This document shows, in pieces, positions 35,138 through 47,174 of a DNA stretch of 64,000 bases. The position numbers and the translations under genes were made by a program. Each line of letters begins with the position of its first letter. Within the stretch, counting starts at the first letter, position 1. Below the pieces are notes generated by a model. The model ran no database searches. It saw only the letters and a list, made by a program, of their open reading frames with translations, and was not told the origin of the DNA. The stretch spans positions 18,532 through 82,531 of the forward strand of contig MUGG01000214.1 of NCBI GenBank assembly GCA_002148405.1. Direction: 5' to 3'. The stretch comes from Alkalinema sp. CACIAM 70d. Its GTDB lineage: Bacteria > Cyanobacteriota > Cyanobacteriia > Leptolyngbyales > Leptolyngbyaceae.

Positions 35138-35725
35138 AGAACCGTCTCTAGGCTGCGTTAATCATAGCGGGAGAAATCTTGATTCTCCTCCATTGGATTG
35201 TACCGTGCAATTTGATAGGAGATTTTGCCTATTCCAGCTTTTTCAGGGGTCGAACGATTCAAGATCGCTAGGGATCGCCATAGAGATTGCACCGATCGCT
35301 GCTACGGTTTAGGGTGGATCATCACCTTCGGGCGGGTTAGAAATTTGCAAAATTTCCTCTGACTGCCCCCATTTCCCCCTCCTCCTTGAGTTCAAACTCA
35401 AGTTCATAAGTGACAGAGGGCTGTTATATATAGATATCCAGATATTTATTTTAGATAGCCACTACTCCAATATCCGCTGCTAGCTGCTGCAAGATGTTGC
35501 CCATTGACCTCTCTGTTTTCCTAGAACTTGGCCCAGACCAGGGAAATGAGGGTTGCTAGTGGTGTATCTATCTTCAAATCGGGGCACCATTCTTACAAAA
35601 ACCTTGTAGTCACAGCGAAACTAACTCGTTATGGTTATAAGTTAAACAGGATGTGTTCGATCGCAACTTGGATCCAGCACAATTTTACTCTAGTCCACCT
35701 ACCGCCGCTGTTCAGTCGGATTCCC
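35138..35725. other. Intergenic region between ndhB and topA
   Basis: Nearly 590 bases separate the divergent ndhB and topA starts. The topA frame is open back to 35528, but that stretch has no family homology. AT-rich patches (TATATATAGATATCCAG near 35425) may hold promoters. No other feature is recognised. Confidence 0.45.
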
Positions 35726-38440
<2,715 letters not shown>

Positions 38441-38523
38441 CTTAGGTGTTGCGCATCCCGATCGACCTGAAGGATCTGTCTAAACGATCGATCCTCTGGT
38501 CGATTGATGATCGTGAAGCCGGG

Positions 38524-39768
38524 TCACTGGCCAATTTTCTGGAGAAGTTGGTCAATGAAACGAACCGTTTCTTCGTCTTTTTGAGCTTGGGCAAGCAGTC
38601 TAGCTTGCTTAATCGCTGCTAGTCCTTCCTGAACTTGGCCACGATCGTAGAGCGTCTTACCCAGCCGAAAGTGAGCGGGTGCATAGTTCGGATTAATCTT
38701 TAGGGCGAGGCGGTATTCAAAGATGCAATCCTCAACTTCACCTTGCTGGCATAGTGCATTAGCGAGATTATCATGGGCTAAAAAATTATCGGGATCATGG
38801 CGAATGGCGTGCCGATATTCTGAAATCGCTTCTTTAATCTTGCCTTGTTGGAACAGTGCAAATCCACGATTGTTATAGGCCAGGGTCATGTCTGGAGCAA
38901 GTTCGATCGCTTTGTCGTATTCTGCGATCGCCTCCGTCACCTTGCCTTGTTTGAACAACGCTACCCCTAGATTATTGTGGGCCATCGCGTTACTCGGGTC
39001 GAGTTGGATGGCTTGTTGGTATTCCGCGATCGCCTCTTCTAGCTTGCCTTGATCAGACAGCAACAAACCCAGGTTATTGTGGGCGGATGAATCCTTGGGG
39101 TCAAGCCGAATGACTTGGCGGTATTCTACAATGGCTTCCTCGGTTTTGCCTTGGGTCGTCAGGATTAACGCCAGGGAACTGTGCGTGTGGGCAAAATTTG
39201 GATAAATGCGAAGAGCTTGTTGGTAGGCCGTCACCGCTTCCTCCAATTTGCCTTGCGTAAAGAAAGCAAAACCTAGGTTGTTGTAGGCAAAGGGATCGTT
39301 AGGCGTCAAATGGATGGCTTGTTGGTATTCCGCGATCGCTTCATCTACCTTGCCCTGGGCAAACAGCGTGAAGCCTAGATTGTTATGTACAGAGCCATCC
39401 TTGGGATCTAAACGAATCGCTTGGCGATACTCCGCAATTGCGTCCTCTAGTTTGCCTTGGCCGAACAGAATAATTCCTAAGAAGCTATGGGTGTCTGCTA
39501 GGTTGGGTTCGAGGTGAATCGCTTGTCTCAGGGCCGCTTCTGCACCAGCTAAATCACCATCCCCTAAGCGCTGTTGTCCTTGCTTTAGATAGTCCGCAGC
39601 AGAGGCCTGCGCAATTACAGAACTCTGTGTAACAAAGGCGGAATCCAATGCGGGCCGCTGGAGCAGCCCATTGGTGGGAGTAAGGGCTAGGGCAGGGTTG
39701 CCGAAGGGAAGATTGACTACGCCGATCGTGGCAGCCAGTAGGTATGGAAAAAGTGGTCGTGTACCCAC
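38524..39768 (-). CDS. Exported TPR-repeat protein
   Basis: The 414-residue protein has a hydrophobic N-terminus (PYLLAATIGVVNLPFG) consistent with a signal peptide or anchor, then ten consecutive 34-residue TPR units from about residue 58 to 400, with repeated NNLGxALxxQGKxEEAIAEYxxAI and LDP ends. Repeats are unusually uniform (AHNNLG, EEAIAEYQQAIQLDP), suggesting internal duplication. TPR proteins scaffold protein complexes. The partner is not identifiable. The gene is convergent with topA. Confidence 0.88.
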   Translation of the reverse strand: MGTRPLFPYLLAATIGVVNLPFGNPALALTPTNGLLQRPALDSAFVTQSSVIAQASAADYLKQGQQRLGDGDLAGAEAALRQAIHLEPNLADTHSFLGIILFGQGKLEDAIAEYRQAIRLDPKDGSVHNNLGFTLFAQGKVDEAIAEYQQAIHLTPNDPFAYNNLGFAFFTQGKLEEAVTAYQQALRIYPNFAHTHSSLALILTTQGKTEEAIVEYRQVIRLDPKDSSAHNNLGLLLSDQGKLEEAIAEYQQAIQLDPSNAMAHNNLGVALFKQGKVTEAIAEYDKAIELAPDMTLAYNNRGFALFQQGKIKEAISEYRHAIRHDPDNFLAHDNLANALCQQGEVEDCIFEYRLALKINPNYAPAHFRLGKTLYDRGQVQEGLAAIKQARLLAQAQKDEETVRFIDQLLQKIGQ

Positions 39769-40129
39769 ATATCATCGCCTCCTTAGCATATCTGAAACTG
39801 AAATACTGGGTGTTGAAAGACTCGTCGTTGGAATGCTGTAGGGGAGATCCGATAACGGGAATAACAACGCTAAGTATCTTTTGACGACTGGGGTATATCT
39901 ATATTCTACCTTCCATCCATCTCCACTCGTTTTCTGGATTCATTCTGGACGGATCATCTCCATTCCCAAGGACGGTTAAGCGATCTAGGATTTTTGGAAG
40001 AATATTAGACATAGAATCCTCTGCACTGAGGGTAGCCTTTAGGTGTAGGGTTTTAAGGTGTCATCATTGACGCACACAAATTCTGCACCTATTCACCCAC
40101 AATTTGCGATCGCGCTTAACGCACAGGTT

Positions 40130-41233
40130 ATGACTGGAGAAAATCTGCCTAATCAAACTTCCCCTGATCAAACTTCCCCTGATCAAACGCCCATTGATGC
40201 TGAAGCGTTACTGACAGCGATGCGACGCAAGCAAGGCACTTGGGTGGAATGGGCGGAAGCTTGCCAAACCTTGCAGAAAGCGGGACAGACCGATCAAGCG
40301 ATCTTTGAAGCCACGGGATTTGAACCGATTCAGCAGAATCAAATTATCGTTGCGATGCAGGTTTACAAATCCATTGTGCAAGTGGGCATTAATGATGCCA
40401 CGAAGACCCATTTCGGGCAGCGGGCCAGTGATGTGTTGTATGAGTTTCGCATTCTGGCTCCCAGCGATCGGGCGGCGGCGGCGGAATTTGCCTGTGATCG
40501 TAAAATCGACATGGATGAGGCGCGGGAAATTGCTAAGGCGATGAAGGACTTTACGCGCCTGAGCCAGCCGCCTGCGGAATTTACCAGTCATCCCGGCGAT
40601 ATTATGGCCTATTTTGCTTGGCGGGCGGCGAAACAAAAGACGGATTTGCAGGCTCGATCGTTGCTGATTGCCAAGGGCTTGAAATATGCCCACAGTGCAA
40701 CGGCGCGGCGGCAGGTGGAAGGGTTGCTGACGGATTTTTCGGCCAGTCCTGCCAAGGCCGCTCCCCGGATGCCCGTCTATCGCCTGGAGACCGATGAGGA
40801 GTTGCCCAGTGTGTTGCCAGTCGTGGGTGAAATGCCGTTGACGCTGGCGGATCTGCAAGCGGTGCCATTGTATGAAACAGAGGAACCCTTTGGCATTGTC
40901 AAGTTTTCTGGAACGGGGGCCTATGTGCCAGTTCCCGGTTGGCAGGTGATTCGCACGGCGTCCGATCCGTTGGTGCTGTTGGCGATGAGTGATCAGTTGC
41001 CGACGCGCTTGCCGGGGAACGTGGAGCAGGTGTTGGTTGTGGTCGATCGGGCGCAGCGATCGTGGGATGCGGATAGTTATTTCGTGGTGGCGAATGAGGC
41101 CAACGAATTAGAAATCCAGTGGTTTGAGGAAGCTCCGGCGGGTTCGTTGCTGGGTCGGGTGATTCTGGTGATGCGTCCGAAAAAGATTTTGGATGAGAGC
41201 TATACGCAGGAACTTTGGCAGTTTGAGGAGTAG
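40130..41233 (+). CDS. raf1: Rubisco accumulation factor 1
   Basis: The protein aligns with Raf1, a dimeric chaperone that binds RbcL dimers during assembly of Rubisco. From the ATG at 40130 it has 367 residues; GTG at 40058 would add 24 more. The N-terminal helical domain runs to about residue 180 (LLTAMRRKQGTWVEWAEACQ, QIIVAMQVYKSIV, AAEFACDRKIDMDEAREIAKA), and the C-terminal beta-rich dimerisation part has LPVVGEMPLTLADLQAVP and LVVVDRAQRSWDADSYFVV. The very N-terminus contains a short duplicated TSPDQ segment from a 15-bp tandem repeat. It stands alone, far from rbcLXS. Confidence 0.88.
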   Translation: MTGENLPNQTSPDQTSPDQTPIDAEALLTAMRRKQGTWVEWAEACQTLQKAGQTDQAIFEATGFEPIQQNQIIVAMQVYKSIVQVGINDATKTHFGQRASDVLYEFRILAPSDRAAAAEFACDRKIDMDEAREIAKAMKDFTRLSQPPAEFTSHPGDIMAYFAWRAAKQKTDLQARSLLIAKGLKYAHSATARRQVEGLLTDFSASPAKAAPRMPVYRLETDEELPSVLPVVGEMPLTLADLQAVPLYETEEPFGIVKFSGTGAYVPVPGWQVIRTASDPLVLLAMSDQLPTRLPGNVEQVLVVVDRAQRSWDADSYFVVANEANELEIQWFEEAPAGSLLGRVILVMRPKKILDESYTQELWQFEE

Positions 41234-41466
41234 GCGAGTGGGAAGGGGTAGTTGCGATCGTCTCTCATCATTAGCGTAAGTTTGATAAAGATAAGTGGTG
41301 CTGCGCGATCGTCGGGGCTGCTGCGCAGCGAAGATCGGGGAACTTCTCCCCGCCCCCTGCAATGTCAGGGGACTCTACTCCCCCGACACCCCCCGAAAGT
41401 GAATTCTGCGTCCCAGTACAGGGGATTTGTAGGGGACAATTTTGTTGGTTGAACTCACGTTCATCA
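41234..41466. other. Intergenic region after raf1
   Basis: About 230 bases hold only a palindromic GCTGCTGCGCAGCG near 41315 and a C-rich stretch. The convergent Uma2 gene ends at 41467. No terminator with a clear T-run is seen. Confidence 0.4.
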
Positions 41467-42039
41467 TTACAGAAATAACCGATCGACTGGGCAGGTAAAA
41501 CCGGGCAACAGGGGTGAGGTTAAGACATCTGTTGCAAACAGAGTGGTCACGAGCTTGAGGGTGGTGGGTTGGCGGCGATAGACTTCGATTTGTTGAATTC
41601 GCCAATCCAAAATCCAATATTCCTGGACTCCGCGTTCGGTATACAGTTTGAGTTTTGTTTCCCGATCGCGGCGTTCGTTTTGAGTGCCTGCTGAAAGTAC
41701 TTCGACGATTAATTCTGGCGCGATCGTCAAATGCCCGTTTTCATCCAATGCGATGTCCAACCGGGATTTGCTGATCCAAACAATGTCAGGAATAACGTTA
41801 TCGGTATCACTAAAAATAATGCCTGGAGTGGGAACGGTTTTCCCTAAGTTAGTTGCGATCGACCAGTTGCGGAGTTCTGCGACAGTGTTGACAATAGCGT
41901 TCTGATGGCCCCAATGGGGTGCGCGGGTCACAAGCAATTCGCCATCAACAATTTCATAGCGATTGCTGCTCTCAGGCAAGCGTTCTAAATCTGCCGTTGT
42001 CCAAACGAGGCGATCGGTCGTTGGCTGCGTCATCATCAT
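41467..42039 (-). CDS. Uma2-family (DUF820) putative endonuclease
   Basis: The 190-residue protein is a Uma2/DUF820 member with a restriction-endonuclease-like (PD-(D/E)XK) core. IIDGELLV-like NRYEIVDGELLVT leads in, IPDIVWIS carries the acidic residue, APELIVEVLSAGTQ holds the catalytic Glu and KLKLYTERGVQEYWILD the following helix. Such genes are very numerous in cyanobacteria and often mobile; a function in DNA cleavage is inferred, not shown. There are three consecutive ATG codons at the start, so the exact one is unclear. Confidence 0.85.
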   Translation of the reverse strand: MMMTQPTTDRLVWTTADLERLPESSNRYEIVDGELLVTRAPHWGHQNAIVNTVAELRNWSIATNLGKTVPTPGIIFSDTDNVIPDIVWISKSRLDIALDENGHLTIAPELIVEVLSAGTQNERRDRETKLKLYTERGVQEYWILDWRIQQIEVYRRQPTTLKLVTTLFATDVLTSPLLPGFTCPVDRLFL

Positions 42040-42123
42040 CTCCGGTGAGGGAGCCTTGGTTTAATCATAACCTCCTGCATCGAGCAGTTTTAGGTGAGTG
42101 GGGCACAAAGTTAATAGTCCTGG

Positions 42124-43350
42124 TTAATAGTCCTTGGCGATTTTGGCGACTTTGGTGCCGGGGTAGTAGGAGCCGAGGATTTGCACGTATTTGTAACCCT
42201 GTTCCGCGAGGTTGAGTGCGCCGAGTTGGCTCATGCCTTTGCCTGCGAAGGCTTCGGCTACGATGTCATCGGAAGCTGCGTAGAGGGATTCGACGATGCC
42301 GCCTTTGTAGCTGACGTATTCTCCAGAAGTCATGTCTACGGCTTGGTTGGTGCGATCGTCTTCTTTTTCGATGCCGCTATAGACTTGGAAATATTCGTCA
42401 TTGCCCAGGTGATAGAGCGGGTGGGCGGGTTTGAAATAGTAGGTCATGGCGTAGGAGCGGGCGGCAACGGCTTGGGCTTTGAGGGCTTCGGGACTCCAAC
42501 TGGGGGACACTTCGCTAGCGACAACGCTGTAGAGATATTGGCGCATATTGACATAGTTAACGGCTTGGAGTTGGCCCTGGTGAACGGCGAGTAGAAGTTT
42601 GCCGCGATAGGCGCGATTGTTGACGTAGAGCAGGCCGCCGGGTTCTGGGGTGATGAAGGCACCGAGGGGTAGTTTGGAGCTACCGAGGCTGATGCCCTGG
42701 CCGTCGAATTGAGCGGTGTAGACTTCGCCTGCGGTCATGGTCGCAATCTTTTCACCTTTGTCGTTGCTGACAATGCCGTTGGTGGAGCTAGCAATCACGA
42801 TCGCGTTGCCTTTAGCGATGCCGACATGCATTTCGATATAGGCGTCTACGGGAGCATTGGTCGCTTCGAACAGAGCCTTGGCGCGGCGGTTCATCTCTTT
42901 TTGCTCGGGGGTGAGTTTGGAGAGATCGACGGGGGTGGGGCTGGGGGATGCAGTGGGTTTGGGAGAGTTAGGAGATCCGGTGGGAGAGGCAACTGCGACA
43001 TTAGATGAGGGAAGACCCGCAGGGCTGGGGAGAGCCGCAGAATTGCTGACCATCGGAGTTTTGGGGCTGGGGGGGCGGTGTTGGTCTAGGCCCCAGGCGA
43101 TCGCGGGGAAGATGCCGAGGAGGGGGAGGAAGATCCACGGGTGTCGGCGAACCCATTGGCGGAGGAGTTGTTTGGCGGAGGCGGTGGGGGTGGCTGGAGT
43201 GGGTTGGGTGAGTTCTTGGACGAGGGCTTCGTAGTCGTCAGAGCAGGGTTCAGCGGGATCGATCGTGGGGCTGGGGTTAGCGTCGGGGATGGGCTCCACG
43301 GTGGGGCTGGGGGGAGTGGCTGTTTTCGATCGTTTGAATGGGAAGTTCAC
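42124..43350 (-). CDS. SpoIID/LytB-domain protein
   Basis: The 408-residue protein has a cytoplasmic Pro-rich N-terminus (about 1-70), one membrane segment (FLPLLGIFPAIAWGLDQ), a Pro/Ser/Thr linker, and a periplasmic domain. The latter contains YRGKLLLAVHQGQLQAVNYVN, MRQYLYSVVASEVSPSW and ALKAQAVAARSYAMT, the core of SpoIID/LytB proteins, and ends AFAGKGMSQLGALNLAEQGY. In Bacillus SpoIID is a lytic transglycosylase; cyanobacterial members probably act on peptidoglycan. GTG at 43350 is the start. Confidence 0.9.
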   Translation of the reverse strand: MNFPFKRSKTATPPSPTVEPIPDANPSPTIDPAEPCSDDYEALVQELTQPTPATPTASAKQLLRQWVRRHPWIFLPLLGIFPAIAWGLDQHRPPSPKTPMVSNSAALPSPAGLPSSNVAVASPTGSPNSPKPTASPSPTPVDLSKLTPEQKEMNRRAKALFEATNAPVDAYIEMHVGIAKGNAIVIASSTNGIVSNDKGEKIATMTAGEVYTAQFDGQGISLGSSKLPLGAFITPEPGGLLYVNNRAYRGKLLLAVHQGQLQAVNYVNMRQYLYSVVASEVSPSWSPEALKAQAVAARSYAMTYYFKPAHPLYHLGNDEYFQVYSGIEKEDDRTNQAVDMTSGEYVSYKGGIVESLYAASDDIVAEAFAGKGMSQLGALNLAEQGYKYVQILGSYYPGTKVAKIAKDY

Positions 43351-43514
43351 CGCTGTTTACCTTTTGCTAACCCGTGGAAAATAAACTCGCCTGTTTAATC
43401 AAGCTGCTCAGCTTTCTATGATAGCGATCGAGGTTACGGATTGGCAGGTTTGTGGGGTGGGTGGGGGAGAACTGGTTAGACTAGAGGAATGATGGATCTG
43501 CGGGAGGTGGATGC

Positions 43515-44099
43515 ATGACTGTGTTGGCGGAACCGTTGACGATCGCGGCTTCGGCGATGTTGTTGAGTGATGAGCAGTTTTATCAGTTGTGCCGTCAGAA
43601 TGAGACGTTGCGGTTTGAGATGTCGGCGGAGGGGGAGTTGATTGTTATGTCACCGGTGGGTGGAGAAAGTGGCAAACGGGAGTCGCGGTTAATTGCACGG
43701 GTGGATGTCTGGAATGAGGCGGCGCAGTTGGGGGAGGTGTTTAGTTCTTCGACGATTTTTCGGTTGCCGAATGGGGCGAAGCGATCTCCGGATGTGGCGT
43801 GGGTGCGGGGCGATAGATGGGCGAGTTTGACGCGGGAGGAGCGGGAACAGTTTCCGCCGATCGTTCCGGATTTTGTGATTGAGTTACGGTCTGCGACGGA
43901 TGGGTTGGCGAGTTTGCAGCGGAAGATGGTGGAGTATCGGGATTGTGGGGTGCGGTTGGGCTGGTTGATTAATCCGCAGGATGAGCGGGTGGAGATTTAT
44001 CGGCCTGGGATGGAGGTGGAGGGGGTGGAGTTGCCTGTGGTGCTTTCGGGGGAGGATGTGCTGCCAGGGTTTGAATTGGAGTTACGGCGGTTTGAGTAA
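43515..44099 (+). CDS. Uma2-family (DUF820) putative endonuclease
   Basis: This 194-residue protein is a second Uma2 member, distinct from the one at 41467-42039. The PD-(D/E)XK positions lie in RSPDVAWVRGDRW and PDFVIELRSATD followed by LQRKMVEYRDCGVRLGWLI. The start ATG at 43515 has a GGGAGGTGG site. Codon use is rich in G-ending codons, unlike several neighbours, which may indicate acquisition. It is followed at once by an IS110 remnant. Confidence 0.85.
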   Translation: MTVLAEPLTIAASAMLLSDEQFYQLCRQNETLRFEMSAEGELIVMSPVGGESGKRESRLIARVDVWNEAAQLGEVFSSSTIFRLPNGAKRSPDVAWVRGDRWASLTREEREQFPPIVPDFVIELRSATDGLASLQRKMVEYRDCGVRLGWLINPQDERVEIYRPGMEVEGVELPVVLSGEDVLPGFELELRRFE

Positions 44100-44346
44100 G
44101 GGATTGATTCCTCTTGTAAGAGTCGTAGTAGACCGATCCCCCTGGATTGAGAGAATCAAAACCTTTTACGAACAGTTGTTGGCTCGAGGCAAGGCCAAGA
44201 AGGTTGCGTTAGTGGCCTGTATGCGTACGTTAGTGGCCTGTATGCGAAAGTTGCTGACGATTCTCAACGCCATGGTTAAGCAGGGAACCTCCTGGAATTC
44301 TGCAACGATGGCTGATTTAGGACAAGTTCTGCCACAATCCACTTAA
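44100..44346 (+). pseudogene. IS110-family transposase, C-terminal remnant
   Basis: In the frame ending at 44346 the sequence reads ERIKTFYEQLLARGKAKKVA, LVACMRKLLTILNAMVKQG and SWNS, the conserved end of IS110-type transposases (Transposase_20). All earlier sequence (DEDD domain) is missing. LVACMR is duplicated: a 21-bp tandem repeat at about 44207-44248 gives LVACMRTLVACMR. It is a dead end-fragment; the junction with the Uma2 gene is at about 44100. Confidence 0.75.
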
Positions 44347-44363
44347 CTTTCAAGATAATCGCT

Positions 44364-44438
44364 AGTCCCCTTAAAAAGGGGGGAATTTGCCAAAATTCTC
44401 TCAAAGTCCGCCTTATTAAGGGGAATTTGGGGGGATCG
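44364..44438. repeat. Palindromic CCCCTTAA dispersed repeat, copy C
   Basis: On the minus strand it starts CCGATCCCCCCAAATTCCCC, followed by CCCCTTAATAAGGCGG and ACTTTGAGA, and ends CCTTTTTAAGGGGACTAGC. It is the shortest and most diverged of three copies (others at 21468-21581 and 33375-33485). It follows the IS110 remnant. Confidence 0.75.
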
Positions 44439-44591
44439 GAAGTCTGGTAAGCAAAAATATGATTATCTTAACAATCTTAGCTACAGCTATAAAAGAAAAA
44501 CGAACAACGGAGCAATGAAAACGCGATAGAAATCAACATTGTGATCAATATCGCGTTTAAAACAGATTTTTCAACGATCGCCAAATCTTAA

Positions 44592-45806
44592 CTATTTCGT
44601 GCTCACTAACTCTTTAGCATCAGGAGCTCCTTCACGGGCACGACGGGTAAACAACCGGAAGTACAACGACTGGAAAAACTCATGTACCGGAAACACAAGA
44701 TAGGTGATCGGATTGATCGTTACAATGATGTTGCGCACATCCCGCTTGGCCAAGGCCACGATCGCCCAAGCCACCCAGCGGGCTGACATAATGCCGTAGG
44801 GATTCAACGGACTCTTAAACGGCCCCAAGATTAACTTACGAATAATGCAAGGCGCATCCAACCGCTGTAACGTAAGCAAATCGCCCACCGTCCGCTTCGA
44901 CAATTCATAGAGCGGACTAAAGGCCGGATTGACTTCTGCTTCCGAGGTATTCACCCACAGTTCCTTCGTCGCCATATCCGTTGGGCCCGTCACCGTGCTG
45001 AAAAAGGCATTGGCTAACCGCAGCACCGAAAAGGCATTGACTTCATAGATTTCCTGGATGGCCTGGGTAGATCGATCTCCATAGACGTTCATGCCATGGT
45101 TGATGACCAAAATATCCACATCCTGAAGCTGAGCGACTAAATCAGCCTCCGACCCAAGCTGCCACCGCTGCACCCGCACTTCTGGGGGAAAATTCGTCTC
45201 TGGACGGGTCGTGAGGGCGACCACCTGGGCTCCCTGCTGGCATAGCTCATCCATTAGTGCTCGACCCATCCCGCCGGAGGCCCCCGTCACCGCAACGACC
45301 TTGCCTTTTAGGGCCAAACTGGTTCCTAACAGGCGATCGACAAAGGTGAAATGCCCACAATAGTAAGCATTCATCTCGTCGAAGTGGTGCCGCCAATGGT
45401 AAGAGCGATTCACCTTCCACTGGCTGGGAAGCGTGATCAAGGCACCGGGCTTATGGCTGAAGTCCGTTTGCAGCAACCAGCCCTGGGAGCGAGCCGCTGC
45501 AGGAATCAAAAAGGCCAGGGAATACAGGCACCCAAACCACATCCCTAGTTGCGCCGTCAATACAGCGGCCAGAGCCGTCACTCCCATCATCGCCAGAGAT
45601 TCCGGCACATCATTATAGAGTTGCGCCTGTTTATAGTTCTCTAGAGTCGTCATCGTCAGATCTCGACGATAGGCTTTGTGATGGGCCATATGGTACCGCT
45701 TTAACGGTTGCCAGTAGTGCCCCGCAATATGGTAAACGTCCCGCGTCACTTCAGCCAGAATGACTGAAACAACGCCCCACCCAATCAATCCCCACAGTAA
45801 CTGCAT
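44592..45806 (-). CDS. Bifunctional fatty acid hydroxylase/sterol desaturase-like and short-chain dehydrogenase protein
   Basis: The 404-residue protein joins two units. Residues 1 to about 165 are a small membrane hydroxylase-like domain with His clusters (HIAGHYW, RYHMAHHKAYRRD, SYHWRHHFDEMNAYYCGHF). Residues about 167-375 are a Rossmann SDR domain (GKVVAVTGASGGMGRALMDE; DILVINHG; catalytic-type SPLYELSKRTVGDLL with Tyr-x3-Lys). The substrate is unknown. The fusion is annotated in other cyanobacteria under this name. The final part is hydrophobic (YLVFPVHEFFQSLYFRLF), a possible membrane anchor. Confidence 0.82.
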   Translation of the reverse strand: MQLLWGLIGWGVVSVILAEVTRDVYHIAGHYWQPLKRYHMAHHKAYRRDLTMTTLENYKQAQLYNDVPESLAMMGVTALAAVLTAQLGMWFGCLYSLAFLIPAAARSQGWLLQTDFSHKPGALITLPSQWKVNRSYHWRHHFDEMNAYYCGHFTFVDRLLGTSLALKGKVVAVTGASGGMGRALMDELCQQGAQVVALTTRPETNFPPEVRVQRWQLGSEADLVAQLQDVDILVINHGMNVYGDRSTQAIQEIYEVNAFSVLRLANAFFSTVTGPTDMATKELWVNTSEAEVNPAFSPLYELSKRTVGDLLTLQRLDAPCIIRKLILGPFKSPLNPYGIMSARWVAWAIVALAKRDVRNIIVTINPITYLVFPVHEFFQSLYFRLFTRRAREGAPDAKELVSTK

Positions 45807-46210
45807 GAGTCGTTATACTCGATTGTTGATGTATTCAGCTTTTGATAACTATCTTAAAGTTGAAGATGATATGTTTACACAAATTAATGGGTCTGCATAT
45901 CACATCATAACTATACAGCTATGCAAAGATTAAGGAAAGTTGCCTTTCGGCTACACTAGAGGCGATCGGGATGCCTTTAGCAGTGCAGTTTTTACGCGTG
46001 ATGGGCGTCCCACTAAGTGAGATTAGGCTGACCTTAGGCCAGTTGTAGGATTGCACGCACCCCAAGCGGATGGATGGGCTCGTGAGGAGAGAGTCAAGAG
46101 GGGCAGTAAGGGGGGGACGATGAGTATTGCATACGATGAGTATTGCAATCGCTGCAATAGCCCTGACCAGAAATCGATGTGGCGGAATAGCTCCAGGGGT
46201 TGCAGTCTTG
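45807..46210. other. Intergenic region before the Rpn-type gene
   Basis: About 400 bases hold no gene I accept. A 44-base segment at 46032-46075 recurs near 51800 and corresponds on the minus strand to a short peptide tail, IHPLGVRAILQLA. The minus-strand frame 45919-46275 overlaps this repeat and is not supported. Confidence 0.4.
46032..46075. repeat. Short dispersed direct repeat (outer), copy 1
   Basis: The core TTGTAGGATTGCACGCACCC matches TTGCAGGACTGCACGCACCC at 51800-51843, with similar bases on both sides. The two copies are in the same orientation and enclose the 46-52 kb accessory island. Confidence 0.7.
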
Positions 46211-47032
46211 CTAGCGAGAACTGTCCTGCTGTAATTGCTGAATTTGCTCAATTGACCAGCCCGTTGCCCGGACAATCAGATCAATCTCTGCGCCTTCCCG
46301 TAATAGGCTGATGACCAGCGATCGACGACCTTCCTCGCGGCCTTCCTGACGACCTTCCTGACGACCTTCCTGACGACCTTCCTGACGGCCTTCCTCGCGG
46401 CCTTCTTCCAAGACGGCTTGATAGGTAACGGACTCGCGCATAACATCCCTCCGAATGATTCGACCAATCAGTTCTCGTTCTAATACTAACCCACTCAGGA
46501 AGTAGGCTGCACCGAGTAACTCATGCTGCTGCTCTGGGTTGTTAACCTGTTTCATGGCTCGTACCGCATCGCGCAGGGTGTGTTCGGGGTTATCGGTCTG
46601 GCCGAGGGCGGCAAAGGGCAGTAGACCGGGAGCCTGCATGAGTTCTGTGACGGGAACTTCCCAGATCCGAATGACGTTGTACTCGGCGTACATGCCTGCG
46701 ATTTCGAAGTAGTTTTGCTGGACGAGGGGGGAATCGACTTTGCGCAGGTAGATGACGACTTGATGGATGGTTTTATCAGGGGCTTTGCGGTGGATGCGCA
46801 GGCGATAGTCGGCAAGGCGCATGGGCATGACCTGGGTGGGGTCGGTTTGCCATTCTACGTGCAGAATGTCGGCATCGCCTTCGAGCAAAATCAGGTTATC
46901 GGCGCGGATGGGTTCTAGGGACAGTTCGGTGGGTTTGAGAATGGTGGATTGAATCGGTCTGCCGAGGAGCCATTGGGCAATGTCTTGTGGAAATTGTTCG
47001 GCCAGTCGCCGACAGGTGCTATCGAAACTCAT
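46211..47032 (-). CDS. Rpn/PD-(D/E)XK-family transposase-like nuclease
   Basis: The 273-residue protein from the ATG at 47032 (MSFDSTCRRLAEQFPQDIAQ) belongs to the Rpn-type recombination-promoting nuclease / DUF4351-like family common in cyanobacteria. It shows the nuclease-core pattern LLEGDADILHVEWQTD and MRLADYRLRIHRK (D...ExQ). A middle helical part follows, then a run of GRQE/GREE repeats (about residues 215-240) encoded by 12-bp tandem repeats. The end, LLREGAEIDLIVRATGWS, is the family's usual C-terminus. The frame upstream to 47161 overlaps a dispersed repeat and is excluded. Confidence 0.8.
   Translation of the reverse strand: MSFDSTCRRLAEQFPQDIAQWLLGRPIQSTILKPTELSLEPIRADNLILLEGDADILHVEWQTDPTQVMPMRLADYRLRIHRKAPDKTIHQVVIYLRKVDSPLVQQNYFEIAGMYAEYNVIRIWEVPVTELMQAPGLLPFAALGQTDNPEHTLRDAVRAMKQVNNPEQQHELLGAAYFLSGLVLERELIGRIIRRDVMRESVTYQAVLEEGREEGRQEGRQEGRQEGRQEGREEGRRSLVISLLREGAEIDLIVRATGWSIEQIQQLQQDSSR
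46327..46410. repeat. 12-bp tandem repeats within the Rpn-type gene
   Basis: Repeats of GGCCTTCCTGAC/GACCTTCCTGAC, about seven units, encode a charged GRQEGRQE/GREE stretch in the C-terminal half of the gene on the minus strand. Confidence 0.85.
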
Positions 47033-47114
47033 CTTTTGATTGTAAACCCCATTCGTTCTCGGGTAAGCCAGTTTTTGGGAAGGGGGGAGAAGTACGATCG
47101 ACGCTTGAGATTGT

Positions 47115-47164
47115 CGATCGTACCTCTGCACAACTGAGATTGACCCGTCTTTAAGGAACAAGCG
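47115..47164. repeat. Short dispersed direct repeat (inner), copy 1
   Basis: This roughly 50-base segment, containing ACAACTGAGATTGACC and TCTTTAAGGAACAAGCG, recurs at 49728-49776 with few changes and in the same orientation. The copies enclose the RHS toxin-immunity pair and the MazF-type toxin-antitoxin pair. Confidence 0.85.
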
Positions 47165-47174
47165 CTGCCCAACT

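Noticed and set aside
45919..46275. Minus-strand frame of 118 codons overlapping the Rpn gene end
   Set aside because: No family features, overlaps a dispersed repeat and the better-supported Rpn-type gene.
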